Origin: DAOUAM01 sp034433305
GTDB lineage: Bacteria; Chloroflexota; Dehalococcoidia; Lucifugimonadales; DAOUAM01
Direction of reading: 5' to 3'
DNA: 51,296 nt
Assembly (NCBI GenBank): GCA_034433305.1
Contig: DAOUAM010000066.1
Coordinates: 1 to 51,296 of the forward strand
Part shown: piece after piece, positions 6,498 to 14,882 of the stretch
How positions within the stretch are numbered: the stretch's first letter is position 1
How the letters are laid out: each line of letters opens with the position of its first letter
The notes under the pieces: generated by a model
What the model was told of the DNA's origin: nothing
The model's input: only the letters and a program-made list of their open reading frames with translations
Databases searched by the model: none
Program-made: the position numbers and the translations under genes

Positions 6498-8162
6498 TTA
6501 CACCGCGCCGTCTATGGAGATGTCCAGCACCGCCGGCTTGCCCTGGGCCAGGGCAAAGCGCAGGGCAGGGCCAATGTCAGCCGGGTCCTGGATGCTGCGC
6601 CCGTGGACGCCGATGGCCTCGGCGATGCCAGCAATGTTCAGCGGCACCGGGAAGTCCATGCCCACGTACCGGCTGCGCGGCGTCTGCTCCCTGAGCACCT
6701 GGGCCTTGTAGGTGTTCATGTTCAGCTTGAGGATGCGGTAGGCCCGGTTGTTGCAGATGACGTAGACCACCGGGATGTTCTCGTTGGCCGCAGTCCAGAG
6801 GGCCTGCACCGTCATCATGGCGCTGCCATCGCCGACGATGGCGACCACGGGCCGGTCGGGATGGGCCAGCTTGACCCCCAGGGCGCCGCCCATGCCCCAG
6901 CCGATGGCGCCGCCGCGCTCGCCGTGGATGCTGCCCGGCTGGCTGAACTCGATGGCGCCGTGCACCGAGTCGCGGGTGGTTATGGAGTCGTCAACAATGA
7001 GGGTGTCGGGCGGCAAGGCCGCGGCGACCTCGTGCATCATGCGCTCCGAGGACATGGGGCGGATGTCCCAGCGCTCCTTGAGGCGCTTCTGCCAGGCCTC
7101 TTTCTGGGCCGCCTTCTCGCGTGCCAGCGCCACGGCGCGGTCGCGGGCCGCCTCCTTGGCCGCACCCAGCATGCTCACGTCCACGGCGTCGGCCAGCTCC
7201 ATAAGGGCCACCCTGGGGTCGGCGACGATGCCCACGTCGGTAGGCTCGCTCTTGCCCACCTCCCGATAGGCCTGGTCCACGTGGATGAGCCTGGTATTGG
7301 GACTCAGAACGCGGCCGGGGAAGTAGAAGAAGCCGGAGAACACGTTGGTGCCCACGGCCAGCACCACGTCGGCGGAGGCCAGCAGCTTTCTGGCGGCCGG
7401 CATGGTGGGGTTGATGCGGCCCAGGAACTGGGGATGGCTGGTGGGGAAATTCATCTCCGAGTAGGACGTGGCGTAGACCCTGGCGCCGATAAGCTCCGCC
7501 AGGCGCACCGCCTCCGTGGCCGCGCCGGACTGGGCCACCCGGTCGCCCACCAGCATGACGGGGCTGGAGGCCCCGGCCAGGAGCCGGCTGGCGTCCTCCA
7601 CGGCCTGCCTGTCGGGTGCGATGCGGTGGTAGCCACGCGGCGACGGCACTATCTCCATGTCGCCCTCGCCGTCCAGGGCGTTGGCTGAGAAGGCGACGTA
7701 GGTGGGGCCGGTGGGAGGCGTCCGGGCCTCGTGGAAGGCGCGGCGCAGCACGCCGGGCACCTGCTCCGGGTGCGTCACCTCCACGCTCCACCTGGTGAAC
7801 AGCCGCACCATCTCCGGCAGGTCGGTGCGGCCCTCGGCCAGCTTGCGGATATCCTTGTTGCCAGAGGTCAGGACGATGGGCGTGCCGCCCTCGTGGGCGT
7901 TGTGCAGCAGGCTGATGCCGTTGGCCAGGCCCGTCTCGATATGGAGGTTGACGAAGGCCGGCCTGCCCGTGGCGCGGGCGTAGCCGTCAGCCATGCCCAT
8001 GGCGACGCCCTCCTGGGTAGTCAGCACGTACCTGAGCTGGGGATAGCCCTCCAGGGCGTCCATGATGGGGCTTTCGCTGGTGCCAGGGTTGCCAAAGATG
8101 TACTCCACGCCTTCGGCCTTGAGCATCTCCATCAGCGCCCGCTTGCCAGTCATCCTGACCAT
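6498..8162 (-). CDS. ThDP-dependent decarboxylase, benzoylformate-decarboxylase-like
   Basis: This is a 554-aa enzyme of the acetolactate synthase/decarboxylase fold. The N-terminal Pyr domain has FGNPGTSE (23-30) and catalytic E51. H74 in NLHIETG aligns with the active-site His of benzoylformate decarboxylase (NLHSAAG). A central domain follows, then the PP domain with GDGSAMM at 444-450 and NN at 471-472. The ATG at 8162 is preceded by GGAGG. It could act on an aromatic or branched 2-oxo acid; acetolactate synthase is less likely because no regulatory subunit is nearby. The CoxD and CoxL genes lie upstream on the same strand but 450 bases away, so a functional link is only suggestive. Confidence 0.85.
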   Translation of the reverse strand: MVRMTGKRALMEMLKAEGVEYIFGNPGTSESPIMDALEGYPQLRYVLTTQEGVAMGMADGYARATGRPAFVNLHIETGLANGISLLHNAHEGGTPIVLTSGNKDIRKLAEGRTDLPEMVRLFTRWSVEVTHPEQVPGVLRRAFHEARTPPTGPTYVAFSANALDGEGDMEIVPSPRGYHRIAPDRQAVEDASRLLAGASSPVMLVGDRVAQSGAATEAVRLAELIGARVYATSYSEMNFPTSHPQFLGRINPTMPAARKLLASADVVLAVGTNVFSGFFYFPGRVLSPNTRLIHVDQAYREVGKSEPTDVGIVADPRVALMELADAVDVSMLGAAKEAARDRAVALAREKAAQKEAWQKRLKERWDIRPMSSERMMHEVAAALPPDTLIVDDSITTRDSVHGAIEFSQPGSIHGERGGAIGWGMGGALGVKLAHPDRPVVAIVGDGSAMMTVQALWTAANENIPVVYVICNNRAYRILKLNMNTYKAQVLREQTPRSRYVGMDFPVPLNIAGIAEAIGVHGRSIQDPADIGPALRFALAQGKPAVLDISIDGAV

Positions 8163-8333
8163 ATGCAGACCTCCGAAAAGAGCTAGTCAGCCTTCAGCCA
8201 TCAGCGGTCAGCTTAGGTTACCACCTGCTGGCCGCGCTCACAAGCCCCGCACGGCTTCTGCAAGGAGGCTGCGGAGTCCGGCCACCACATGGATGCGTTG
8301 TATGCTGCGCCCGGACGACCGGGAACGTAGCAG

Positions 8334-8349
8334 TAGTCCAAAAGGACTA
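8334..8349. repeat. Small perfect hairpin
   Basis: TAGTCC (8334-8339), an AAAA loop and GGACTA (8344-8349) form a perfect dyad in the gap between the ThDP-enzyme and moxR-like genes. It could be an operator or a transcript hairpin; nothing nearby decides. Confidence 0.35.
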
Positions 8350-8414
8350 ATCCAGACCACTAGCCTGCTAGGCAGGTAGCCAGAGTTGATGTGCACTTTG
8401 GGACGCCTGCGATG

Positions 8415-8572
8415 GCCCCCTCTCTGGCTCTCCTCCAGAGGGGGCGAGGACCCTCCCTTCCCCCTGTGATGGAAGGTCAGGAAGGGAGCAAGATACCCCA
8501 CCGAAAAGTCCATATGGACTACGGCCAACTGCTTAGACCCGTCCTGAGCCTGCCGGACGAAGGAGAGGGGGC
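8415..8572. repeat. Dispersed mosaic repeat, copy B
   Basis: The gap 8163-8615 holds no gene. It contains a full R2 module (8415-8489) with the core TCCAGAGGGGGCGAGGACCC, ending GGAAGGTCAGGAAGGGAGC. About 50 bases later comes an inverted copy of module R1 (about 8538-8572, CGTCCTGAGCCTGCCGGACG and flank). The same two modules occur in a different order near 4950-5024. Confidence 0.65.
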
Positions 8573-8615
8573 AAACACGGGCACCTGAAAGTGCATATCA
8601 GTCCAGGCCACCTTC

Positions 8616-9521
8616 TCAGGACACCCTGCCCAGGATGGCGTCTATGGCCTTGCGGCGGAAGCGCTCCAGGTCCTCGGCGTCCTTGATGAGGGCGCCCAGG
8701 GTCTGCTCCACGGTGGCGCGGTCCAGGTGGTCGTGGTTGAGGATGACCATGGCCCTGGCCCAGTCCAGCGTCTCGGAGATGCCCGGCACCTTCTCCAGCC
8801 CCAGCTCGCGGACCTGCTGCACGAACTGGCACACCTGCCGCGCCAGCCTCTCCTGGATGCCTGGCACCTTGGCCCGGACGATGCGTAGCTCCTTCTCCAG
8901 GTCGGGGTAGTCTATCCACAGGTACAGGCAGCGCCTGCGCAGGGCGTCGGAGAGGTCGCGGGAGCGGTTGGAGGTCAGGATGACCAGGGGCCGGTGTTTG
9001 GCCCTGATGGTGCCGATCTCGGGGATGGTCACCTGGAAGTCGGCCAGCACCTCCAGCAGGAAGGCCTCGAACTCCTCGTCGGCCCGGTCCACCTCGTCTA
9101 TGAGCAGCACCGGGGCCTTGTCTGGCTGGGTCAGCGCCGCCAGCAGTGGCCGCTGCAACAGGAAAGGCTCGCTGAAAATCTCCTGCTCTCGCTCTTTGGA
9201 CGAGCGCCCGCTCTGCTCGTCCAGCTTGATCCAGAGCAACTGCTTGGGGTAGTTCCACTCGTACAGGGCCGTGGTCACGTCCAGGCCCTCGTAGCACTGG
9301 AGCCGGATGAGCTTCGTGTCCAGCAGGCGGGCCATGACGTTGGCGATCTCGGTCTTGCCTACGCCGGCCCGGCCCTCGATGAGCAGGGGGCGCTCCAGCG
9401 CCTGGGCCATGTACAGCGACGTGGCGATGGCCGCGTCGGCGATGTAGCTTTCGGACTCCAGCCTGTCCAGGATTTCTCTTATGGGGTCTTTTGCCGGCCT
9501 TATCTGCACCACGCCTATCAC
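8616..9521 (-). CDS. MoxR-family AAA+ ATPase, CoxD-like
   Basis: This is a 301-aa AAA+ protein. Walker A is GRAGVGKT at 50-57, Walker B is VLLIDEVDRAD at 138-148, and sensor 1 lies in LVILTSNRSRDLSD. CoxD-type MoxR ATPases help insert sulfur and copper into the molybdenum site of CO dehydrogenase-like enzymes. The position directly downstream of a CoxL-type gene supports that role. The GTG at 9521 is chosen because the N-terminal helix before RLESESYIAD fits the family. It has a poor ribosome site, and a strong hairpin stands immediately in front of it. Confidence 0.85.
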   Translation of the reverse strand: MIGVVQIRPAKDPIREILDRLESESYIADAAIATSLYMAQALERPLLIEGRAGVGKTEIANVMARLLDTKLIRLQCYEGLDVTTALYEWNYPKQLLWIKLDEQSGRSSKEREQEIFSEPFLLQRPLLAALTQPDKAPVLLIDEVDRADEEFEAFLLEVLADFQVTIPEIGTIRAKHRPLVILTSNRSRDLSDALRRRCLYLWIDYPDLEKELRIVRAKVPGIQERLARQVCQFVQQVRELGLEKVPGISETLDWARAMVILNHDHLDRATVEQTLGALIKDAEDLERFRRKAIDAILGRVS

Positions 9522-9524
9522 AGG

Positions 9525-9604
9525 TGCCGCCCCGAGGCATTCGGGGCGGCCTTTCTTTCAGTCCCTCGCCAGGTAGGGACTCGCTAGGGCGAGTCCCTAC
9601 CTGG
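9525..9604. promoter_or_regulatory. Two strong hairpins between coxL-like and moxR-like genes
   Basis: A 16-base perfect stem, CCAGGTAGGGACTCGC (9569-9584) with GCGAGTCCCTACCTGG (9589-9604), has a four-base loop. A second stem (about 9525-9549) pairs GCCGCCCC with GGGGCGGC. On the plus strand the second stem is followed by CTTTCTTT, like a terminator for antisense transcription. On the minus strand it ends about three bases before the GTG start of the ATPase gene and may control its translation. Confidence 0.6.
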
Positions 9605-9616
9605 CCCAATTCCAGC

Positions 9617-11974
9617 TTAGCGCGTCCGGGATGCCTGAATCAAGCGCCAGACCTTCTCGGGCTTGGCCGGCATGTCAACGTGGCGCACTCCAAAGGGCGA
9701 CAGCGCGTCCACCACGGCGTTGATGACGGCCGGCGAGCCGGCGATGGTAGCCGTCTCTCCAGCGCCCTTGACGCCCATGGGGTTCACAGGGCTGGGCGTA
9801 ACGGTGCGGTCCAGCTCGAAGGAAGGCACGTCCTCGGCGGTGGGCACGGCGTAGTCCATCATGCTGCCTGTGAGGAGCTGGCCGTTCTGGTCGTAGACGG
9901 CCTCCTCCTGGACGGCCTGGCCGATGCCCTGGGCGGCGCCGCCCTGCACCATGCCGTCCACGATCATGGGGTTTATGACGTTGCCCACGTCGTCAACGGC
10001 CACGTACCTGAGCACCTTCACCGCGCCGGTGTCCCGGTCAACCTCCACCACGGCAATGTGAGTGCCGGCGGGCCAGGTGAAGTTCTTGGGGTCGAAGAAG
10101 CTGGTGGCCTCCAGGCCCGGCTCCATGCCCTCGGGCAGGTTGCTGGCGTAGTAGTGGGCCGCCAGGGCGATCTCCTGGATGGTCTTGGCCCTGGCCGGCG
10201 CGCCGCGGACGAAGAGCTTGCCGTTCTCGTACACGATGTCCTCGGGCGCGGCCTCCAGCAGGTGGGCAGCCAGCCTCCTGGCCTTCTCCTTGATCTTGCG
10301 GGCGCTCATGACGATGGCCCCACCACCCACGGCGGCGCTGCGGCTGCCGAAGGTGCCGGTGCCCATCTGCACCTGTCCAGTGTCGCCGTGGACCACGTCC
10401 ACATCCTCCACGGGTATGCCCAGCTCGGAAGCCACAAGCTGGGCGAAGGTGGTCTCGTGTCCCTGGCCGTGGGCGGAAGCGCCGGTGAAAACGGTGACCT
10501 TGCCCGTCATGTGCATGCGCACCAGGGCGCTCTCCCACAGCCCGGCCCTGGCGCCCAGGGTGGCCGCCACAGCGGAGGGGGCGCCGCCGCATATCTCCAC
10601 GTAGCTGGACAGGCCGATGCCCAGGTAGCGCCCCTGCCGGCGCGCCTCGGCCTGCTCCCTGCGGAACTGCTGGTAGCCCACCAGTTCCAGCGCCCTGTTG
10701 AGGGACGCCTCGTAGTTGCCGCTGTCGTAGGTCACGCCGGTGGCGACGGTGTAGCCGTCGGTGAAAGGCGGGATGAAGTTCTTGCGGCGCACCTCCGCCG
10801 GGTCCATCTTGATCTCAGAGGCGAAAAGGTCCACCATGCGCTCCACGAGATAGGTGGCCTCCGGCCGGCCGGCGCCCCTGTAGGCATCTACCGGCGTGGT
10901 GTTGGTGAAGGGGGCGATGACCTTGCAGTAGATGTTGGGTATCCTGTAGGGGCCGGACAGCATCAGGCCGAACAGGTACGTCGGGATCAGCGGGGCGAAG
11001 GTGGACAGGTAGGCGCCCATGTTGGCATAGGTGGTCGTCCAGATGCCCGTGATGGTGCCGTCCCTGTTGCCCATTATCTCCACGTCGCTGATGTGGTCGC
11101 GCCCGTGGGTGGTCGCCAGGTAGGCCTCGGTGCGCTTCTCGATCCACTTCACCGGGCGCGCCAGCTTCTTGGCCATCACCGCCGTGATGACCTCCTCGGC
11201 GTAGAGGTACAGCTTGCTGCCGAAGCCGCCGCCCACGTCGGGAGCGATTACCCTGATATGGTGCTCGGGGTGCTTGGTCACCAGGGACAGCAGCAGGCGC
11301 ACCAGGTGGGGTATCTGGGTGGAGGTCCAGACGGTGAGTTGGCTCGTGCCTGGGTTGAAGTCAGCGACGACACCCCTGGGCTCCATGGAGTTGGGCACCA
11401 GGCGCTGGTTGATGATGCGCTGCCTGACGACCACCTGGGCCTGGCTGCGGGCCTGCTCTACATTGCCGCCGCTGACCTCCCACTGGAAGGCTATGTTCCT
11501 GGGCGCGGAGTCGTGCAGCAGCGGCGCGCCGTCCTTGATGGCATCCTCGGAGTTGACGACGGCGGGCAGCACCTCGTAGTCCACGCTCACCAGCTCCGCC
11601 GCGTCGGAGGCGATGGCGGGGTCGGTGGCGACCACAGCGGCCACAGCGTCGCCCACGTACCGCACCTTACCCAGGGCCAGAGGCGGATGTGGGACTTCCC
11701 TGGTGTCGGGCACGACCCAGCCGCAGGGCAGGCTGCCAAGCTCGTCTTTGAGCTCCTGGCCCGTAAAGACGGCCACTACGCCCGGGACAGCCCTGGCCCT
11801 GGAAGTGTCAATGCGCCGTATCCTGGCGTGGGCATGGGGGCTGCGCACCAGCACCAGGTGCAGCATTCCCACCAGCTTGACGTCGTCAACATAGGTGCCC
11901 CTGCCTGTAATGAGCCGGGGGTCTTCGCGTCGCTTGATGCTTGAGCCGAATACCGCCGAGGTCGTCGTGGTCAT
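9617..11974 (-). CDS. Xanthine dehydrogenase-family molybdopterin subunit, CoxL form II-like
   Basis: This is a 785-aa catalytic subunit of the aerobic CO dehydrogenase/xanthine oxidase family. The N-terminus RREDPRLITGRGTYVDD and the cofactor segment PDVGGGFGSK (245-254) are typical. The active-site loop reads AYRGAGR (364-370), the form II signature, not AYXCSFR of true form I CO dehydrogenase. GVKGAGE near the C-terminus carries the expected catalytic Glu. True CO oxidation is therefore not supported; a hydroxylase acting on another carbonyl or heterocyclic substrate is more likely. The ATG at 11974 has a GAGGAGG site. The expected CoxS (2Fe-2S) and CoxM (FAD) genes are not adjacent. Confidence 0.9.
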   Translation of the reverse strand: MTTTTSAVFGSSIKRREDPRLITGRGTYVDDVKLVGMLHLVLVRSPHAHARIRRIDTSRARAVPGVVAVFTGQELKDELGSLPCGWVVPDTREVPHPPLALGKVRYVGDAVAAVVATDPAIASDAAELVSVDYEVLPAVVNSEDAIKDGAPLLHDSAPRNIAFQWEVSGGNVEQARSQAQVVVRQRIINQRLVPNSMEPRGVVADFNPGTSQLTVWTSTQIPHLVRLLLSLVTKHPEHHIRVIAPDVGGGFGSKLYLYAEEVITAVMAKKLARPVKWIEKRTEAYLATTHGRDHISDVEIMGNRDGTITGIWTTTYANMGAYLSTFAPLIPTYLFGLMLSGPYRIPNIYCKVIAPFTNTTPVDAYRGAGRPEATYLVERMVDLFASEIKMDPAEVRRKNFIPPFTDGYTVATGVTYDSGNYEASLNRALELVGYQQFRREQAEARRQGRYLGIGLSSYVEICGGAPSAVAATLGARAGLWESALVRMHMTGKVTVFTGASAHGQGHETTFAQLVASELGIPVEDVDVVHGDTGQVQMGTGTFGSRSAAVGGGAIVMSARKIKEKARRLAAHLLEAAPEDIVYENGKLFVRGAPARAKTIQEIALAAHYYASNLPEGMEPGLEATSFFDPKNFTWPAGTHIAVVEVDRDTGAVKVLRYVAVDDVGNVINPMIVDGMVQGGAAQGIGQAVQEEAVYDQNGQLLTGSMMDYAVPTAEDVPSFELDRTVTPSPVNPMGVKGAGETATIAGSPAVINAVVDALSPFGVRHVDMPAKPEKVWRLIQASRTR

Positions 11975-12081
11975 GCAGTCCTCCTCAAGGCATTAGTGGC
12001 ATTTCCATCGGGCGCCGAGTAGCTGGCCGAAAAGCCCGAGGGAGAAACAAAGACCGCTAGCAGAAGGTGTCGTCGGCAGAT

Positions 12082-12110
12082 ACTCTACATTACTCAGGTG
12101 ACTTAGGCAA
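12082..12110 (-). promoter_or_regulatory. Promoter of the coxL-like gene
   Basis: On the minus strand TTGCCT (12110-12105), a 17-base spacer and TAGAGT (12087-12082) fit a sigma-70-type promoter about 108 bases before the start codon. Confidence 0.45.
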
Positions 12111-12127
12111 GGGGCGTCCTGCCGGTG

Positions 12128-12185
12128 GCTATCACCCTGCCCTGGTGGCATTCTCTCCTACCTGAGCCTGACAGGAGGTGATAGC
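12128..12185 (+). promoter_or_regulatory. Hairpin sequestering a Shine-Dalgarno sequence
   Basis: GCTATCACC (12128-12136) is the exact reverse complement of GGTGATAGC (12177-12185). The right arm overlaps an unusually strong ribosome site, AGGAGGTGAT (12173-12182), directly before an ATG at 12186. Folding would hide the site. Confidence 0.5.
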
Positions 12186-12287
12186 ATGCTTGTGCCAGGA
12201 CTGGCTAAAGGCTATGCTGTTCACGCCCTGGTAAAGCAGATGACGGAGGTCAGGCCGTGGTCAAGGCATATGTGCTTATCGAGATGA
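12186..12287 (+). CDS. Short upstream frame, possible leader peptide
   Basis: A 33-codon frame starts at ATG 12186, which has a near-perfect anti-Shine-Dalgarno complement (AGGAGGTGAT) in front. It ends at TGA 12285-12287, 31 bases inside the following Lrp-domain gene in another frame. The peptide resembles nothing I know. Its value may be regulatory, coupling translation of the next gene to release of the hairpin upstream. It could also be an artefact of a strong ribosome site meant for something else. Confidence 0.35.
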   Translation: MLVPGLAKGYAVHALVKQMTEVRPWSRHMCLSR

Positions 12288-12487
12288 TGGCTGGGCACTC
12301 CAGGAACCTGGTCAAGTCGCTGAAGGACCATCGCGTGACTGACCAGGTGGACCGCGTGACTGGGCCTTACGACGTGGTAGCGCTGCTCAAGGCCGATGAC
12401 CTGGGCCAGCTCAGCGACATTGTGGCAAGGGAGATCCACTCGGTCCCGGGTGTGGTGCGCACCACTACCTGCGTCTGCCTCGAATAG
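12257..12487 (+). CDS. Stand-alone Lrp/AsnC ligand-binding domain protein
   Basis: This is a 76-aa protein made only of the RAM (AsnC_trans_reg) domain, without a DNA-binding domain. VKAYVLIEMMAGHS opens the first strand and helix; VTGPYDVVALLKADDLGQL and IHSVPGVVRTTTCVCLE match the beta-alpha-beta-beta-alpha-beta pattern. Such single-domain proteins bind amino acids or similar small molecules and may form oligomers with full-length Lrp regulators. The GTG at 12257 has a GGAGG site eight bases upstream. A short upstream frame overlaps its start. It converges on the plsY-like gene with a 26-base gap. Confidence 0.8.
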   Translation: MVKAYVLIEMMAGHSRNLVKSLKDHRVTDQVDRVTGPYDVVALLKADDLGQLSDIVAREIHSVPGVVRTTTCVCLE

Positions 12488-12513
12488 ATGGGGCCGGGAC
12501 TGTTCAAGGCTTC

Positions 12514-13161
12514 CTAGCCGACGTCAGGACTGGAGGCGGGTGTGCTTGGAGTGGAGTCGGGCTGCTGGTCTTCCTGCCAGGGACGGCCACGCCGTCGCCG
12601 CAGGTGGCCTATGGAAGCGTGGGCCAGCACCATGGCGCACAGCACGCCAACGCCCGCCACTACCAGGCTGTCTATGTCGTTGAACAGGCCAATGGTGGCG
12701 AAGGTGACGTAGCCAGAGACGATGCTCAGCAGCGAGGTATAGGATATCTTCTGTGCTCCAAGGGATGTGAGCATCGCCGTGGCGATGCTGATGAAGGCGT
12801 AGGGGGGGAAAAGCGCCAGAGACACGCCGCCAAGAGTAGCAAGGCCATCGCCGCCACGGAACCTGGAGAACACGGAGTTCCAGTGGCCTACAATGGCCGC
12901 CGCGGCGGGGAGGAGTATCCAGGGCCCCTCGATGCCCAGGAACTGGCCCAGCCGTACCGTCGCCGCACCCTTGGCCACGTCGCCTGCGAACACCACCAGG
13001 GCAGGCCCTCTTCCGACGCAGCGGTACACGTTGGATGCCCCCGCGAGCCTCGTGCCAGAAGAGAATATGTCCACGCCGAAGCGCCGGCTCACCAGTTGGG
13101 CCACTGGAAGCGCGCCCAGCACGTAGCCTGCAAAGACGGCCAGAAATAGCGAGAACGGCAT
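12514..13161 (-). CDS. PlsY-type glycerol-3-phosphate acyltransferase, divergent
   Basis: This is a 215-aa integral membrane protein with several hydrophobic segments and the PlsY layout. PlsY transfers acyl groups from acyl phosphate to glycerol-3-phosphate at the membrane, the first step of phospholipid synthesis. Motif 2/3 region: GHWNSVFSRFRGGDGLATLGG resembles the canonical GH..PvF..F.GGKG.AT, but Asp replaces the Lys. The first loop reads SSGTRLAGASNV where GSGNPGATN is usual. The C-terminal tail is Arg-rich. The ATG at 13161 is preferred; a GTG ten codons upstream is possible. With both motifs altered, activity or specificity may differ. Confidence 0.75.
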   Translation of the reverse strand: MPFSLFLAVFAGYVLGALPVAQLVSRRFGVDIFSSGTRLAGASNVYRCVGRGPALVVFAGDVAKGAATVRLGQFLGIEGPWILLPAAAAIVGHWNSVFSRFRGGDGLATLGGVSLALFPPYAFISIATAMLTSLGAQKISYTSLLSIVSGYVTFATIGLFNDIDSLVVAGVGVLCAMVLAHASIGHLRRRRGRPWQEDQQPDSTPSTPASSPDVG

Positions 13162-13356
13162 GGTTGTCACACTGGTACCCACTGTCAGCACTGGCCTAGC
13201 ATATGTGGACTTGCCTTCATTAGCTTAGCTCTTGCCTCCCTGTGCTGTGCAAGGGAAGCTGTACCCATTCTGTGCCTGGTCACAGGAAGGCATACACGCT
13301 GGCTATACTATTATATACGCCCGCCAGTCCGTGAACGATGGAGCGTGCCCGGCCAG

Positions 13357-14868
13357 TCACCGAAGCCCCGCGATGCGGTACACTCTGTCCATGTCCAGGC
13401 TGGAGCGCACCAGGTCGGCCAGCCTGTCGTACTCCCTGGACTGGGAGAAGCCGTCCTCCTTCAGCGCCAGCGACAGCCCCTTGCGGGCGGCCACCCGCCG
13501 CAGGATGCTATGCCTGAGAGGGGTGTTGTGGAACAGGCCGTGAACGTAGGTCCCCAGCACCCAGCCATCCGGGCTTATGCAGCCGTCGCCGCTTTCCACC
13601 TGACGCCCTGAGCGCCGCGTGACGCGCATGGGGACGGCGGCGTCCTCCACTGCCCAGGTCTGGCCCATGTGTATCTCGTAGCCCTCGAAGGGCAGGCCGC
13701 CCGCTCCCTCCAGCAGCCCGTGTCCGGCGACCACATGCCCGGCCACCTGGTGGGTCTGCTTGGCACGGGCAAAGCGCGTGACCACCGGCAGCAGGCCAAG
13801 GCCGGGGGCGGCGTCCTCACCTGACTCCATGTGGTCGGGGTCCAGCAGCAGACGGCCCAGCGCCTGGTAGCCGCCGCAGATTCCGACGATGGCCGTCCCG
13901 CGCCGCGCCAGGTCCACGAGCCTGCCCGCCAGGCCCTTCTCCCGCAGGTACTGGAGGTCGGCCACAGTGGTCTTGGTGCCGGGGATGATGACCAGGTCAG
14001 GCTGGCCCAGCGATGAAGCGTCGCGGATGTAGCGCAGGCCCACGCCCTCGTCCCGCCGCAGCGGGTCGAAGTCGTCGAAGTTGGCTATGTGGGGCAGGGC
14101 GATAACCGCCACATCCAGGACGGCGTCGCCGCCGCGCGCGGGCCGGGCCGCCGGCGAGTCCTCCTCGGGAATGTAGATGTCCTGGAAGTAGGGCACGACG
14201 CCCAGCACCGGCACACCTGTCAGCCCCTCAAGCTGCCGCAGGCCAGGTCCCAGTATGGAGACATCGCCCCTGAACTTGTTGATGATGGTGCCCCGCACCA
14301 GCGCCCGCTCCTCGGCAGAGATGAGCATGACGGTCCCGTACAGGGACGCGAAGACGCCGCCCTTATCAATGTCCCCCACCAGCAGCACCGGCGCCCTGGC
14401 GTACAGGGCCACCTCCATGTTGACGATGTCCCCCCGGCGCAGGTTGATCTCGGCTGGGCTGCCCGCTCCCTCGATGACCACCACGTCGTGCTCGGCACGC
14501 AGTGTATCCAGGGCCTTCGTCACCACCTCCCACAGCCCCTCCCGACGGCGGTTGAAGTTGCGCGACTCCAGCACGCCCACGGGCCGACCCATGACCACGA
14601 GCTGGGAGCGGTAGTCGGCCTCGGGCTTCAGCAGCACAGGGTTCATGCAGGCCGTGGGCAGGACGCCAGCGGCCTCGGCCTGCACCGCCTGGGCGCGGCC
14701 TATCTCGGCGCCGTCCGGCGTCACAGCCGAGTTCAGGGACATGTTCTGCGCCTTGAAGGGCGCGACACTGTAGCCGTCCTGCCTGAGGATGCGGCACAGC
14801 GCCGTCACCAGCAGGCTCTTGCCCACCGACGAGCCAGTGCCCTGTACCATGAGAGTCTTTGCTGTCAT
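13357..14868 (-). CDS. cobQ: Cobyric acid synthase
   Basis: This is a 503-aa ATP- and glutamine-dependent amidase that adds four amide groups (b, d, e, g) to adenosylcobyrinic acid a,c-diamide. The N-terminal P-loop is GTGSSVGKS at 10-18, followed by FKAQNMSLNS. The C-terminal class I glutaminase-like domain has the Cys nucleophile C331 in GICGGYQALG and the histidine in YVHGLFHN. Length is normal. It starts 14 bases after the cobB stop, so both genes are one operon. The riboswitch-controlled btu genes lie further upstream on the same strand. It fits late corrin-ring assembly or remodelling of salvaged corrinoid. Confidence 0.95.
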   Translation of the reverse strand: MTAKTLMVQGTGSSVGKSLLVTALCRILRQDGYSVAPFKAQNMSLNSAVTPDGAEIGRAQAVQAEAAGVLPTACMNPVLLKPEADYRSQLVVMGRPVGVLESRNFNRRREGLWEVVTKALDTLRAEHDVVVIEGAGSPAEINLRRGDIVNMEVALYARAPVLLVGDIDKGGVFASLYGTVMLISAEERALVRGTIINKFRGDVSILGPGLRQLEGLTGVPVLGVVPYFQDIYIPEEDSPAARPARGGDAVLDVAVIALPHIANFDDFDPLRRDEGVGLRYIRDASSLGQPDLVIIPGTKTTVADLQYLREKGLAGRLVDLARRGTAIVGICGGYQALGRLLLDPDHMESGEDAAPGLGLLPVVTRFARAKQTHQVAGHVVAGHGLLEGAGGLPFEGYEIHMGQTWAVEDAAVPMRVTRRSGRQVESGDGCISPDGWVLGTYVHGLFHNTPLRHSILRRVAARKGLSLALKEDGFSQSREYDRLADLVRSSLDMDRVYRIAGLR

Positions 14869-14882
14869 GTCGCTTCGCCGCC

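Noticed and set aside
9491..11944. Very long open frame on the plus strand opposite the coxL-like gene
   Set aside because: It is an antisense shadow of a GC-rich gene: no ribosome site, no domain features, and composition typical of reversed codons.
9617..11974. True form I CO dehydrogenase
   Set aside because: The active-site loop is AYRGAGR, not the AYXCSFR of form I, and the partner subunits are absent.
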